The notes below the pieces were generated by a model, which had not been told where the DNA came from, did no database searches, and saw only the letters and a program-made list of their open reading frames with translations. The position numbers and the translations under genes are program-made. 64,000 nucleotides of DNA from assembly GCF_011516835.1 (NCBI RefSeq), contig NZ_WOTB01000001.1, positions 1 to 64,000 on the forward strand, written 5' to 3'. Position 1 is the stretch's first letter. The number at the start of each line of letters is the position of its first letter. This document shows positions 1 through 11,311 of the stretch, one piece after another. The stretch is from Acetobacter musti. GTDB lineage: Bacteria; Pseudomonadota; Alphaproteobacteria; Acetobacterales; Acetobacteraceae.

Positions 1-177
1 CGTCTCAGCACGAAGCTCGTCCGCAACCTGCTTCAGCTGCTCCGTCGACAAATTCCGTAAATCAGACGGATACTCTACCCGGTCCAGTAACGGAAAACGG
101 CCCCGGGAAGGAATGCTCTTCTGCGTCGCCCCGTCACCGGTTGATGAAGCTGCTGTGCCGTGAGTCATTGATGTCAT
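1..177 (-). CDS. dxs: 1-deoxy-D-xylulose-5-phosphate synthase, N-terminal fragment
   Basis: The gene runs off the left edge; only the first 59 codons are present, starting at ATG 177-175 on the minus strand. After a Thr/Ser-rich leader of about 28 residues, the sequence PLLDRVEYPSDLRNLS and then EQLKQVADELR is the characteristic N-terminus of DXS. DXS is the thiamine-diphosphate enzyme that condenses pyruvate and glyceraldehyde 3-phosphate in the first step of the MEP isoprenoid pathway. It diverges from hpnH, a pairing that makes sense because hopanoids consume MEP-derived isoprenoids. A second ATG lies three codons downstream, so the start is slightly uncertain. The family identity is firm from this conserved stretch; the catalytic parts are outside the window. 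Confidence 0.88.
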   Translation of the reverse strand, partial: MTSMTHGTAASSTGDGATQKSIPSRGRFPLLDRVEYPSDLRNLSTEQLKQVADELRAET

Positions 178-641
178 ATCCGTCTGGTTTTCGCCGGAGA
201 GACGCGCATGACCGGATCATTGCGGATCATGACACGCCGGGATATGCGCGAGACCCGCTCAGCGTCCGGTTTTTCTTCTGTTCCGGAAGCGCTTGAGGGA
301 GCCTTTTACGTATTCCATGCGGGCGAATGAAAAAACAGGTCCAAAACCGGCTGTTCTGTTGGTCGCGTTTCCTCTGTTCTGACAAGCATAGTTTTTCGAT
401 TGACTGGCCTGTGTGTTATTAATGCAACATATCTGCAATCAGGCCTTGAGTGTCCGGAGCGGGCTATCCTATAGCCGAGCCATTCAGAGATCGTGGTCAT
501 GTATATTCGCACGCGGGCCATGTGTTGCCCGCAGGCCTGGGCCACGAGACAATTTATATTCTTCATCCCGGACATGCTCATATATATGTCCGCAACATGA
601 CAGGCAGTCCGGTGATCCTGCCGGCTTAGGAGCAGAGCGTA
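178..641. promoter_or_regulatory. Divergent dxs/hpnH intergenic region
   Basis: This 464-base gap between two divergent genes has no convincing reading frame. Its middle (about 400-600) is less GC-rich than the coding DNA around it, as expected for promoters firing both ways. The hpnH ribosome site is a GGAG about nine bases before ATG 642. I could not assign individual -10/-35 boxes with confidence. Confidence 0.45.
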
Positions 642-1841
642 ATGGCGGTACCCTTGATGCAGGCCGTCCGGGTCGGCGCATATGTCGTCAGGCAGCATAT
701 TACCGGACGGAAACGTTATCCACTCGTGCTCATGCTCGAGCCACTTTTCCGCTGCAACCTTGCCTGCGCGGGCTGCGGTAAGATCGATTATCCGGCGGCC
801 ATCCTCAACCAGCGGATGACCCTGCAGGAATGTCTCGATGCGGATGCGGAGGCCGGAGCGCCGGTTATCGCAATCGCCGGCGGCGAACCGCTCCTGCATA
901 AGGAGATGCCGCAGATCGCAAAGGCGCTGATCGAGCGGAAGAAATACGTCTATCTCTGCACGAACGCCCTTCTGCTCGAAAAGAAGATGGATGATTACGA
1001 GCCGAGCCCGTTCTTCTCATGGGACGTGCATCTCGACGGCGACCGGGAGATGCATGACGCATCCGTTTGTCAGGACGGCGTCTACGAGCGCGCTGTCGCC
1101 GCGATCAAAAAAGCAAAAGCCCGCGGATTCCGTATCTCCATCAACTGCACCCTGTTTGATGGCGCCGATCCGAAGCGCGTCGCATCGTTCTTCGACGAAG
1201 TGATGGCGATGGGCGTGGACGGAATCATGACCGCCCCCGGCTATGCCTACGAGCGCGCGCCCGATCAGGAGCATTTCCTGAACCGGCAGAAAACGAAACA
1301 GCTGTTCCGCGACATTTTCCGTCTGGGGAAAGGTCACAAATGGCGGTTCACGCAGTCACCGCTGTTCCTCAACTTCCTGGCCGGAAACGAGACGTACCAC
1401 TGCACGCCGTGGGGCAAGCCGCTTCGTAACGTGTTTGGCTGGCAGCGTCCCTGTTACCTGCTGGGCGAAGGATACGCGAAGTCCTTCGACGAGCTGATGA
1501 GCGACACAAAATGGGACGATTACGGCACTGGCAACTACGAAAAATGCGCCGACTGCATGGTCCATTCGGGGTATGAATCGACAGCCGTGATGGATGCCGT
1601 GCGTCGTCCCTGGCATATCGCGAAGGTCGCCCTGTTCGGCCCCGAGACCGAGAAGCCCATGGCGCCTGAAATCTCGCTCGCGAACCAGCGCCCGGCCCAG
1701 TATATCTATGCCGAGCAGGTCGAAGAGCAGATGAAGGAAATCACGGCCCGCAAGAAACCTGCCAGGATGCCGCGTGTGACGACAGTGATTAACGCTGCCG
1801 CCGATAAAAACGCCGCCGTCCCGGCGGACGCCGCCGACTAA
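642..1841 (+). CDS. hpnH: Adenosyl-hopene transferase HpnH (radical SAM)
   Basis: This 399-residue protein matches HpnH, which uses a 5'-deoxyadenosyl radical to attach adenosine to the hopene side chain, the first step of extended (C35) hopanoid synthesis. The radical-SAM cluster motif CNLACAGC (Cys38, Cys42, Cys45) sits in the usual place behind a short helix, AGGEPLLH at about 79-86 is the SAM-binding GGEP element, and YEKCADCMVH near 300 supplies further conserved cysteines. Full family length is followed by a variable Lys/Ala-rich tail of about 30 residues. Start ATG 642 has a GGAG nine bases upstream. It diverges from dxs and ends at a strong terminator, so it appears monocistronic. Other hopanoid genes are not in the window. 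Confidence 0.93.
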   Translation: MAVPLMQAVRVGAYVVRQHITGRKRYPLVLMLEPLFRCNLACAGCGKIDYPAAILNQRMTLQECLDADAEAGAPVIAIAGGEPLLHKEMPQIAKALIERKKYVYLCTNALLLEKKMDDYEPSPFFSWDVHLDGDREMHDASVCQDGVYERAVAAIKKAKARGFRISINCTLFDGADPKRVASFFDEVMAMGVDGIMTAPGYAYERAPDQEHFLNRQKTKQLFRDIFRLGKGHKWRFTQSPLFLNFLAGNETYHCTPWGKPLRNVFGWQRPCYLLGEGYAKSFDELMSDTKWDDYGTGNYEKCADCMVHSGYESTAVMDAVRRPWHIAKVALFGPETEKPMAPEISLANQRPAQYIYAEQVEEQMKEITARKKPARMPRVTTVINAAADKNAAVPADAAD

Positions 1842-1880
1842 ACGCCGCGTCCGGTCGTTCGGCGAGATCAGGCCGGAAGA

Positions 1881-1911
1881 GGGCGGAGCCAGCCGGTTCC
1901 GCCCCTTTTTT
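1881..1911 (+). terminator. Rho-independent terminator after hpnH
   Basis: GGCGGAGCC and GGTTCCGCC form a 9-bp stem (one G-T pair) around a four-base loop, followed by CC and seven T residues. It begins about 40 bases after the hpnH stop and just before the next gene. Confidence 0.8.
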
Positions 1912-1928
1912 GTACATTTTCGGGTGTC

Positions 1929-3218
1929 ATGACTCTCTCGATCCTCATCATCCTGCTCCTCGTCGTCCTCAATGGCATTTTCGCGATGGGCGAACTGGCT
2001 CTGATCTCCGTGAAACGGCCCCGACTCGTTATTCTGCACGGACGGGGCGTGCGCGGCGCGGACAGGGCGCTGAAGCTCGCTGACGATCCGCAGAGCTTCC
2101 TCCCGACCGTTCAGGTCGGCATGACCCTCGTCTCGATCCTTGAGGGCACGTTTGGCGGCATCAAAATCGAGGCCGCGCTGACCCCCTGGCTGGAAAGCTT
2201 TCCGGCACTGCGGCCATTCGCGGCCGACATCTCGATGATTGTCGTGGTGGTGGCGATCACGTCCCTCATGCTCGTCCTCGGAGAGCTGGTGCCCAAACAA
2301 CTGGCCCTCCAGCATCCGGAACGGATCGCCGCGCGGCTGGCCCTGCCGCTCGATCTGCTGGCAACCGTCGTGCGCCCGGTCGTCTGGCTCCTCCGGCAGT
2401 CCTCGGATCTGGTGCTGCGGCTCATGCGCGTGGCGCCGGCGGACAAGCAGACGCTCACGGAAGAGGAACTGCGGGCCGTCCTGGCCGAAGGCGCGCAGTC
2501 AGGCGTGCTCGAACACGAAGAGCGGACAATGATTGAGCGCCTCCTGCGGCTCGCCGACCGCCCGGTCCGCGCGATCATGACCCCTCGTAACGAGATCAGC
2601 TGGATCGAACGTCACGCCGGACGGGACGTGCTGGTTTCGACACTGCGTTCGACGACCTATTCACGGCTCGTGGTCTGTGAAGGCGGCGTGGATAACCCCG
2701 TCGGTGTCATTCTCGCCCGCGACATGCTGGACCGGCTGCTGGACGGAATGCCGGTCTCGATCGAAGCCGGGCTGCGACAGCCGGTCGTGGTGCCGGACAC
2801 CATCTCGGCGCTCGATATGCTTGAGCGGATGCGCTCCATCCCCCTCGGCGTCGCCCTCGTGGTCGATGAATACGGGTCGTTCGAAGGCATCGTCACGGCC
2901 TCGGACCTCTTCGGAGCGATTGTCGGCGAGGTCAGCGAGCATGGCCAGCACACCGTTCTGGAGGCGAGAGCCGGCGACGTGGTGATCCTCGAAGGCGCCG
3001 AACCGGCCGATGAGGTGAAGGATCGTCTTAGCCTCGGCGAACTGCCGGGAGAAGGGGATTATCACACGCTCGGCGGCCTGATCCTCGCATTGCTGCGCCG
3101 CGTCCCGACCGTAGGCGACAAGGTGGTCTTTTCCGGATGGCTGTTCGAAGTGCTGGAAATGGAAGGCCGGCGGGTCATGCGCGTCCGCGCAAGCCGCCAG
3201 GCGCTTGCTGAGAATTAG
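1929..3218 (+). CDS. CNNM/CorC-type membrane protein with CBS domains (UPF0053)
   Basis: The 429-residue protein has the three-part build of the hemolysin C / CNNM family. An N-terminal DUF21 membrane domain begins with a hydrophobic helix at 2-22 and continues with others near 60-75, 97-120 and 128-150. Two CBS domains follow (about 210-335; RAIMTPRNEISWI is the typical CBS entry and VVDEYGSFEGIVTASDL the typical exit). A C-terminal CorC/HlyC domain closes it (about 345-425). Members are inner-membrane proteins linked to Mg2+/Co2+ homeostasis; the old name hemolysin is not a reliable function. ATG 1929 lies only 18 bases after the hpnH terminator and has no strong ribosome site. The gene converges with ccmB. 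Confidence 0.85.
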   Translation: MTLSILIILLLVVLNGIFAMGELALISVKRPRLVILHGRGVRGADRALKLADDPQSFLPTVQVGMTLVSILEGTFGGIKIEAALTPWLESFPALRPFAADISMIVVVVAITSLMLVLGELVPKQLALQHPERIAARLALPLDLLATVVRPVVWLLRQSSDLVLRLMRVAPADKQTLTEEELRAVLAEGAQSGVLEHEERTMIERLLRLADRPVRAIMTPRNEISWIERHAGRDVLVSTLRSTTYSRLVVCEGGVDNPVGVILARDMLDRLLDGMPVSIEAGLRQPVVVPDTISALDMLERMRSIPLGVALVVDEYGSFEGIVTASDLFGAIVGEVSEHGQHTVLEARAGDVVILEGAEPADEVKDRLSLGELPGEGDYHTLGGLILALLRRVPTVGDKVVFSGWLFEVLEMEGRRVMRVRASRQALAEN

Positions 3219-3289
3219 CGCCCGCTTCGCCTCAGCCCCGGAAAATCCGGATGCCGCCGCTGTCCATGCGCAGCGGACCGCCTGAAAAC

Positions 3290-3964
3290 CTACTCCGCCG
3301 CAGCCCGTAATCCGGCGCCCCCGGCCAGCGGGCACAGAGGCAGCGCCCCGGCCATGAAAGCCATGAGCAGTTCCAGATCAGGCGCGAAAGGAAGGCCGGT
3401 CCGCGCTGAATCGACCGCCGCAGCGCCAAAGATCAGCGCCGGTGTGACAAGCGGCAATACGAGGAGGGGAAGAAGCACCCCGCCCCGCCGGGCGCCCAGA
3501 ACGACAGACGCGGCCATGCCCCCGACGAGGGACAGCACAATCGTTCCGGGAACGAGACCCGCCATAAGCACCGGAAGAGCCGCTGGTGGCAGCCCCAGCA
3601 TAATGGCCATGGGAACGGCGGCGACCAGCAGAGGCACCCCTGTGGTCAGCCAGTGCGCCGCCATTTTCGCAAGGGCCACGAGAGACGGGGGCAGGCCAAG
3701 CAGCAGAAGCTGATCCAGGGAGCCATCCTCCAGTTCCGAACCGAACAGACGGTCCAGCGGCAGCAGAGCGGCCAGAAGGGCGCAGACCCAGATCACGCCC
3801 GGCGCCATGTGGCGAAGCAGCTCCGGCGAAGGACCCAGAGCCAGCGGAAACAACGCGCCGGCCAGAACAAAAAACAGCACCGAACCAAGGGTGTCAGCAC
3901 CGTGCCGGAGCGCCAGACGCAGTTCCCGCGCCACAATCGCGATAAACAGGCCGCCCATACTCAT
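3290..3964 (-). CDS. ccmB: Heme exporter membrane subunit CcmB
   Basis: CcmB is the permease of the CcmABCD system that supplies heme to the chaperone CcmE for cytochrome c maturation. The protein has about six hydrophobic segments and the family signature around LLPLDRLFGSELEDGSLDQLLL, including the cytoplasmic acidic ED-G-LDQ loop. I chose ATG 3964 (224 residues) because it overlaps the ccmA stop as ATGA, the usual sign of translational coupling; an ATG at 3979 and another at 3958 are possible. The C-terminus ends in Gly/Ala-rich sequence. ccmC and later genes do not follow, so the rest of the pathway must be elsewhere. Confidence 0.9.
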   Translation of the reverse strand: MSMGGLFIAIVARELRLALRHGADTLGSVLFFVLAGALFPLALGPSPELLRHMAPGVIWVCALLAALLPLDRLFGSELEDGSLDQLLLLGLPPSLVALAKMAAHWLTTGVPLLVAAVPMAIMLGLPPAALPVLMAGLVPGTIVLSLVGGMAASVVLGARRGGVLLPLLVLPLVTPALIFGAAAVDSARTGLPFAPDLELLMAFMAGALPLCPLAGGAGLRAAAE

Positions 3965-4596
3965 GCCGGTTCGTGCCACCGCGCATCGTCCACAACCGGA
4001 GCGCCCGGCAAAGCGAGGTGACGCGTGTCGGGCAACGGCAGCGGAACATGAGTCGTGGCGACAATCATGCCCCCCTCCGACCGGTGTCGTGCCAGCGCGG
4101 TTCCGAGTCGATCCACGGACCGCGCATCCAGACCAAGACTCGGCTCATCCAGCAGCCAGAGCGGCGCGCGGGCCAGGACGACGCGGGTCAGCGCCGCCCG
4201 CCGTTTCTGTCCGGCTGAGAACAGACGGACAGGGACATCGGCCAGATGTACGAGGTCGAACACGTCCAGTGCTTCATCCAGCGACTTACCCCGGGAGAAA
4301 AGCGCCAGGTTCTCGACGAGCGTCAGACCAGGCTTGAGAGCGTCCTGATGTCCCAGATAGGCGATATGCGCGGCATGCATGGTCCGGTCCGTGAGAATGT
4401 CGGTGTCCTGCCAGAGCAGGCGACCGGAATCCGGATGACGCAACCCCGCGAGAACACGCAGCAGAGTGGATTTCCCCGCGCCGTTCGGACCGGTGAGCAG
4501 CAGGGCCTCACCGGCGTCCAGGGTGAGGCTGACATTGTCCAGTACGAGTCGTTCACCACGGAAGACGGAGATATCTTCCGCGCGCAGGAGCGGCAT
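3961..4596 (-). CDS. ccmA: Heme exporter ATP-binding subunit CcmA
   Basis: This is the ATPase partner of CcmB. The 211-residue length is normal for CcmA. Walker A GPNGAGKST is at 36-44, the signature is FSAGQ (126-130) rather than LSGGQ, which is typical of CcmA, and Walker B LWLLDE is at 146-151, followed by a D-loop SLGLDA and a switch His in TTHVPL. It is the first gene of a leftward ccmA-ccmB pair and faces away from acnA across a 253-base gap that must hold both promoters. Confidence 0.93.
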   Translation of the reverse strand: MPLLRAEDISVFRGERLVLDNVSLTLDAGEALLLTGPNGAGKSTLLRVLAGLRHPDSGRLLWQDTDILTDRTMHAAHIAYLGHQDALKPGLTLVENLALFSRGKSLDEALDVFDLVHLADVPVRLFSAGQKRRAALTRVVLARAPLWLLDEPSLGLDARSVDRLGTALARHRSEGGMIVATTHVPLPLPDTRHLALPGAPVVDDARWHEPA

Positions 4597-4849
4597 ATGA
4601 TCAGGCGCGGCCGAAATTGGAGTGATCCCTTAATTGTGACCGGAAACAGCCCTGTCCGGGCCTGTGCTCGCGTTCTCGTGGTCGCCGGTACGCTTGTGCC
4701 CGGACCCTTCGCCGGTATGTTCTAGCGCCGATCAGAGATCAAGCCGGCGAGCGGGGTAATTCCCGGGCAAAGGCGTTCATCGCAGATCGTGATGTGACGC
4801 TGCCGGTATCGACATGCCAGCGTGATGCTGTTGTCGCGGAGGAAGTTAC

Positions 4850-7549
<2,700 letters not shown>

Positions 7550-7580
7550 GACACACTCGTCTTACGACGACCATGAAATT

Positions 7581-7611
7581 GCCGACCCGGTGGAAACCGG
7601 GTCGGCTTTTT
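7581..7611 (+). terminator. Rho-independent terminator after acnA
   Basis: A perfect 11-bp stem, GCCGACCCGGT with ACCGGGTCGGC around GGAA, is followed by five T residues. It overlaps the most likely start region of the next gene (GTG at 7590), so read-through would be needed for that gene unless it has its own promoter and a later start. Confidence 0.88.
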
Positions 7612-8369
7612 GCGTTGAGACGGTTCTGCGCGCGGAATCGCTCTGTAAATCCTTCGATTCCCATAAGGTGCTCCGCAACGTCTCGCTGACGGTCGAGCGC
7701 GGAGAGCTCGTCTCCATCATCGGACCTTCGGGCTGCGGAAAATCGACGTTTCTCCGCTGCCTGAATTTTCTCGAAATCCCCGACAGCGGCGTCGTCACCA
7801 TCGCCGATGACAGCATTCGCCGCAGCAGCGGCCCGTGGCGCGCGTCTGACGAGGCGCTGGCGCATCAGCTGCGGGCGCATGTCGGAATGGTGTTCCAGTC
7901 TTTCAATCTGTTCCCGCATCGAACGGTGCTGGACAACGTCATGCTCGCGCCACGGGTCGTGAAGCACGTCGCGCCTTCGGTGATCGAAGCCGAAGCCCGG
8001 GACCTGCTCGCCAAAGTCGGCCTTGAAGCAGCGGCGCTGCGCTACCCCGCCACGCTGTCCGGCGGCCAGCAGCAGCGTGCGGCCATCGCCCGCGCCCTCG
8101 CGATGCGCCCGGACGTCATGCTGTATGACGAGCCGACCTCCGCCCTCGATCCCCGCGTCGCCGAGGAAGTGCTCGAAGTCATGCGCGCCCTCGACCGGGA
8201 AGGAATGACCCAGATCGTGGTCACGCATGACATCCGCTTCGCACGCGCGGCATCCGACCGGATCGTGTTCATGGAAAGCGGCGAAATCATCGAAACCGGT
8301 GATCCCGATGAGATGTGCCTGAATCCACGGGACCCCCGTACCCGCGAATTCCTCGGAGCCTCTCTGTGA
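7590..8369 (+). CDS. Polar amino acid ABC transporter, ATP-binding protein
   Basis: The protein is a HisP/GlnQ-type ATPase energising uptake of a polar amino acid or opine. Taking GTG 7590 as start, Walker A GPSGCGKST is at 45-53, the Q-loop is MVFQSFNLFPH, the signature LSGGQQQRAAIARAL, and Walker B VMLYDEPTSALDP; VVTHDI carries the switch His. The start is uncertain. The conserved family N-terminus corresponds to VLRAESLCKSF, but no ATG/GTG/TTG lies immediately before it. The nearest in-frame choices are GTG 7590, inside the acnA terminator hairpin, and ATG 7500, inside acnA. The stop overlaps the next gene as GTGA, so the two are translated together. Substrate cannot be read from sequence. 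Confidence 0.88.
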   Translation: METGSAFCVETVLRAESLCKSFDSHKVLRNVSLTVERGELVSIIGPSGCGKSTFLRCLNFLEIPDSGVVTIADDSIRRSSGPWRASDEALAHQLRAHVGMVFQSFNLFPHRTVLDNVMLAPRVVKHVAPSVIEAEARDLLAKVGLEAAALRYPATLSGGQQQRAAIARALAMRPDVMLYDEPTSALDPRVAEEVLEVMRALDREGMTQIVVTHDIRFARAASDRIVFMESGEIIETGDPDEMCLNPRDPRTREFLGASL

Positions 8370-9949
8370 AAAAAGCAGTGTGGGGTGCGTTGCTGCTCGC
8401 AGTGCTCACCAGCCTGACCGCCGTCCCGGCAATAAGAGCAGAAGACGCACGGGCAGAAGACGCGCAGGCCGGAAATATACAGGGGGGAAACACACACGCA
8501 GGAAGCGCGCTGCGATGGGCGGCGGACGGCTCGGCGAATGTGCCGTTCACCTTTCATGATCCGGCCGAAGAAAGCCGCATGGTCGGATTCGAATACGACA
8601 TCATGCAGGAAATCGGACGGCGGCTGGGGAGAGAAACGCAGTTCACCCAGAATGACTGGGACGGGCTGATTCCCGGACTTCAGCGCGGCTTCTACGACAT
8701 GGTCGCCGACGGCATCGAAATGACGCCCGAACATGTCGAGGCGCTCGATTTCAGCCGGCCCTATTATGTGACATCGGAACGGATCGTCGTCCGCCGGGAT
8801 CAGGCCGGGCTGGATTCTTTCGAGCGTCTCGGCGGCCATACCATCGGAACAATCAAGGATACGCTCGCCGAACGGATGCTGCGAAGCCGCGCCGACATCA
8901 CTCTCCGTTCCTACGACGAAGAATCCAACGCTTTCGCCGATCTGCGGAACAGCCGGCTGGACGCCGTCCTGCTCGACGGGCCGATCGCCCTGTATTACGG
9001 CGAGGCCGATCCGGACTTCCGGATCGCCGGCCCGCCGGTCGGCCATCTCGCCTACGGAATCGCATTCCGAAAAGGCGCCAACCAGGACCTGCGGCATCAG
9101 GTGGATGCCGCCCTTCAGGCCATGGTGGCGGACGGCTCGCTGCACCGGATTCTGGCGCGATGGAATCTCTGGACACCGGAGATGGCGGAATGGACCGGCG
9201 ATCATTCGGAGCCCAATATCGTTCCGACCGAATGGGAACATTATCTGGCCTCCACCGCCCCCACGAGCGGCTGGACGGCGAGATTTTACAGATATGTCAG
9301 CTTCCTGCCGCTGATCGGACGCGGGGCGCTCCTCACCCTGGTCGTTTCCGGCTGCGCCATGGTTCTCGCGGTCGGGATCGGGCTGGGCCTGGCTCTGGCC
9401 CGCCGGTACGGGCCATCCTGGCTTGCAGCACTGTCCACGCTGTATGTCGAGATCGTCCGGGGCACACCCCTGCTGATCCAGATCCTGTTCATTTTCTACG
9501 GACTTCCCAGCATCGGAATCCGTCTCTCGCCTTTCGTGGCCGGAGTGATCGGGCTCGGCCTGAACTACGCCGCCTATGAAGCGGAGAATTACCGCGCGGG
9601 GCTTCAGTCGGTGGCGCGCGGGCAGATGGAAGCCGCGACGGCCCTGAACATGACGCATTTTCAGGCGCTGCGTTATGTCGTCGTGCCCCAGGCATTCCGC
9701 GTCGTGGTGCCGGTCATGACCAACGACTTCATCTCGCTGCTCAAGGACTCCTCGCTGGTCAGCATCATTACCCTGACGGAACTCAGCCAGACCTATGTGC
9801 GGCTGTCCTCGACGTATTTCGATTATTTCGGACCGGGACTGATGGTCGGCGCGGCCTATCTGCTGCTGGGCCTGCCATTCGTGAGGCTGGCGCGGCTGGC
9901 GGAGCGAAGACTCTCCGTCAGCGAACGCCGGGGCGGGGGACGTCACTGA
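8366..9949 (+). CDS. Fused substrate-binding protein and permease of amino acid ABC transporter
   Basis: This 527-residue protein joins two normally separate subunits. GTG 8366 overlaps the upstream stop and yields a signal-like helix, AVWGALLLAVLTSLTAVPA. A family 3 solute-binding domain follows (about 50-280; FEYDIMQEIGRRLG, DWDGLIPGLQRGFYDM and DALDFSRPYYVT-like motifs). A HisM/GlnP-type permease domain then occupies about 315-520, with EIVRGTPLLIQILFIFYGLP and the EAA-loop sequence AYEAENYRAGLQSVARGQ. With the ATPase before it, the two genes form a complete importer with the receptor tethered to the channel, as in GlnP of lactic acid bacteria. The Glu/Asp/Ala/Gly-rich stretch at 27-45 is a linker. 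Specificity is unknown. Confidence 0.88.
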   Translation: MKKAVWGALLLAVLTSLTAVPAIRAEDARAEDAQAGNIQGGNTHAGSALRWAADGSANVPFTFHDPAEESRMVGFEYDIMQEIGRRLGRETQFTQNDWDGLIPGLQRGFYDMVADGIEMTPEHVEALDFSRPYYVTSERIVVRRDQAGLDSFERLGGHTIGTIKDTLAERMLRSRADITLRSYDEESNAFADLRNSRLDAVLLDGPIALYYGEADPDFRIAGPPVGHLAYGIAFRKGANQDLRHQVDAALQAMVADGSLHRILARWNLWTPEMAEWTGDHSEPNIVPTEWEHYLASTAPTSGWTARFYRYVSFLPLIGRGALLTLVVSGCAMVLAVGIGLGLALARRYGPSWLAALSTLYVEIVRGTPLLIQILFIFYGLPSIGIRLSPFVAGVIGLGLNYAAYEAENYRAGLQSVARGQMEAATALNMTHFQALRYVVVPQAFRVVVPVMTNDFISLLKDSSLVSIITLTELSQTYVRLSSTYFDYFGPGLMVGAAYLLLGLPFVRLARLAERRLSVSERRGGGRH

Positions 9950-10076
9950 TCCGGCTTCCATTCCAATCTGAATGAAGCCAATGCGTTTTCGGTATGGCGG
10001 CCTCCATTTCCGCCATATTGTGTATAAATAAACAGTTGGTCATCATCGCGTCACATTCCTTTCATGGCGGCGTCTG

Positions 10077-10973
10077 ATGGACCTCCTTTCTGCCCTGCAC
10101 AGCTTTGTCCGCGTCGCGGCGACAGGCTCTTTTTCCGCAGTCTCCCGCGAAACAGGGGCGAGTCAGCCAACAATCTCGCGGCATATCGCGCTGCTTGAGG
10201 CCCATTACGGAACGACGCTGTTCGCGCGGACCACGCGCAGCCTCATGATGACGGAAGACGGACGCAGTCTTCTTCCGCATGCCTATGAAGTGCTGGAAAT
10301 CCTCGAAACCGCCGAAACGGTCCTTGGCCGGCGCCGTGCCTCCGTGTCCGGCCTCGTTCGCCTGGGCGTAACAACGGCTTTCGGGCTCTATCTGACATCG
10401 CGGATCAATGATCTGCTGAAACGTCATCCGGATCTCTCCGTCGAACTGATCATGCGGGACGGCTTCGGCGACCTGGTCGAGGAAGGCCTCGATCTGGCCA
10501 TCCGCGTCGGGGAAATCGCGGAAGGATCGCTGATCGCGCGCAAGCTCGGCTCAGTGCACCGGTCTCTTGTCATGTCCGCAAAGAATTTCACCCCGAACGG
10601 ATCACTCGAGCACCCGCGCGACCTCGCCGATCAGGCCTGTGTGGTCTACACCTATGGTGGCGGTCGTCAGGACTGGCATTTTTATGGCGACGGCGAAGAA
10701 AGCGTCGTCGCCCCCGCAACGGTCTTTCGCGCCAACAGCAGCGAGGCCGCGCTGTATGCCGTCCAGGCCGGAGTCGGCATTGGACTCCTGCCGGAATTTC
10801 AGGTCCGCGACCTGATCGCATCCGGCGAACTGGTCCGCCTGTTCCCACAGTGGCACGTATCGCCCATGCCGCTTTACGCAGTTCATACGGGACCAAGAAC
10901 GCTGCCCCTGCGGACACGGACCGTTCTGGATTTCCTCGTCGAAATCTCGTCCGGAATCCTCAGGGCCGAGTAG
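10077..10973 (+). CDS. LysR-family transcriptional regulator
   Basis: The 298-residue protein begins with the LysR winged helix (about 1-60: ALHSFVRVAATGSFSAVSRETGASQPTISRHIALLE) and continues with a periplasmic-binding-like effector domain (about 90-290). The pattern DGFGDLVEEGLDLAIRVGE and GVGIGLLPEF is typical of the CrgA/DmlR-like branch. Regulators of this branch usually act on neighbouring metabolic genes, but here the upstream amino acid transporter is on the same strand and not divergent, so the target is not evident. ATG 10077 is preceded by TGGCGGCGTCTG, a weak site. It is followed by a hairpin and AT-rich repeats. Confidence 0.9.
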   Translation: MDLLSALHSFVRVAATGSFSAVSRETGASQPTISRHIALLEAHYGTTLFARTTRSLMMTEDGRSLLPHAYEVLEILETAETVLGRRRASVSGLVRLGVTTAFGLYLTSRINDLLKRHPDLSVELIMRDGFGDLVEEGLDLAIRVGEIAEGSLIARKLGSVHRSLVMSAKNFTPNGSLEHPRDLADQACVVYTYGGGRQDWHFYGDGEESVVAPATVFRANSSEAALYAVQAGVGIGLLPEFQVRDLIASGELVRLFPQWHVSPMPLYAVHTGPRTLPLRTRTVLDFLVEISSGILRAE

Positions 10974-11002
10974 AAGAAAGTCCCTGCCACTCCGGAGACT
11001 GC

Positions 11003-11034
11003 TTTAAAAGCCGTCCTGTAAAACCGCTTTTAAA
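11003..11034 (+). terminator. AT-rich hairpin after the LysR gene
   Basis: TTTAAAAGC and GCTTTTAAA form a perfect 9-bp stem with a 14-base loop, 30 bases after the LysR stop. There is no clean T-tract, so terminator activity is inferred; it may belong to the flank of the repeat that follows at 11041. Confidence 0.4.
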
Positions 11035-11040
11035 TTATAA

Positions 11041-11185
11041 AAGTTTTTGGTGAAGCTTTTTTCAAAAAGCTTCAAAGAGACAAAACCTTTCACAAAAACC
11101 GATGATGCTGTGTTTTTGCGTTCCGCCTCTTTCTAAAAAAGCGGTGTCTTCTGAAGCTTTTTGAAAAAAGCTTCACCAAAAACTT
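11041..11185. repeat. Two head-to-head copies of the AT-rich hairpin repeat
   Basis: Positions 11041-11073 read AAGTTTTTGG then TGAAGC...GCTTC, the left half of the element found complete at 37712-37791 and 54389-54464. Positions 11185 back to about 11112 on the minus strand are a second, degenerate but nearly full copy: the GAAGC hairpin is intact, while the CCGCC hairpin is eroded to CCGCTTTTTTAG/AAAGAGGCGG. The outer arms at 11041 and 11185 can pair with each other. The block sits between the convergent LysR and bioA genes. The reading frame it creates on the minus strand is a by-product. Confidence 0.75.
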
Positions 11186-11311
11186 CTGTATAACTAACCG
11201 GAGGTTCACAGGCAGCCTTTTGAAACAGTCCTTCAGACCGCACCACAAAAACCAGCTTCCCCGCAAAACCAGACAGTGCACCGGACAATGTCCCGGCCGC
11301 GTAACCCGGTT

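Noticed and set aside
8042..9961. 639-residue minus-strand frame opposite the amino acid ABC transporter
   Set aside because: Antisense shadow of two motif-bearing genes; no recognisable family and no ribosome site.
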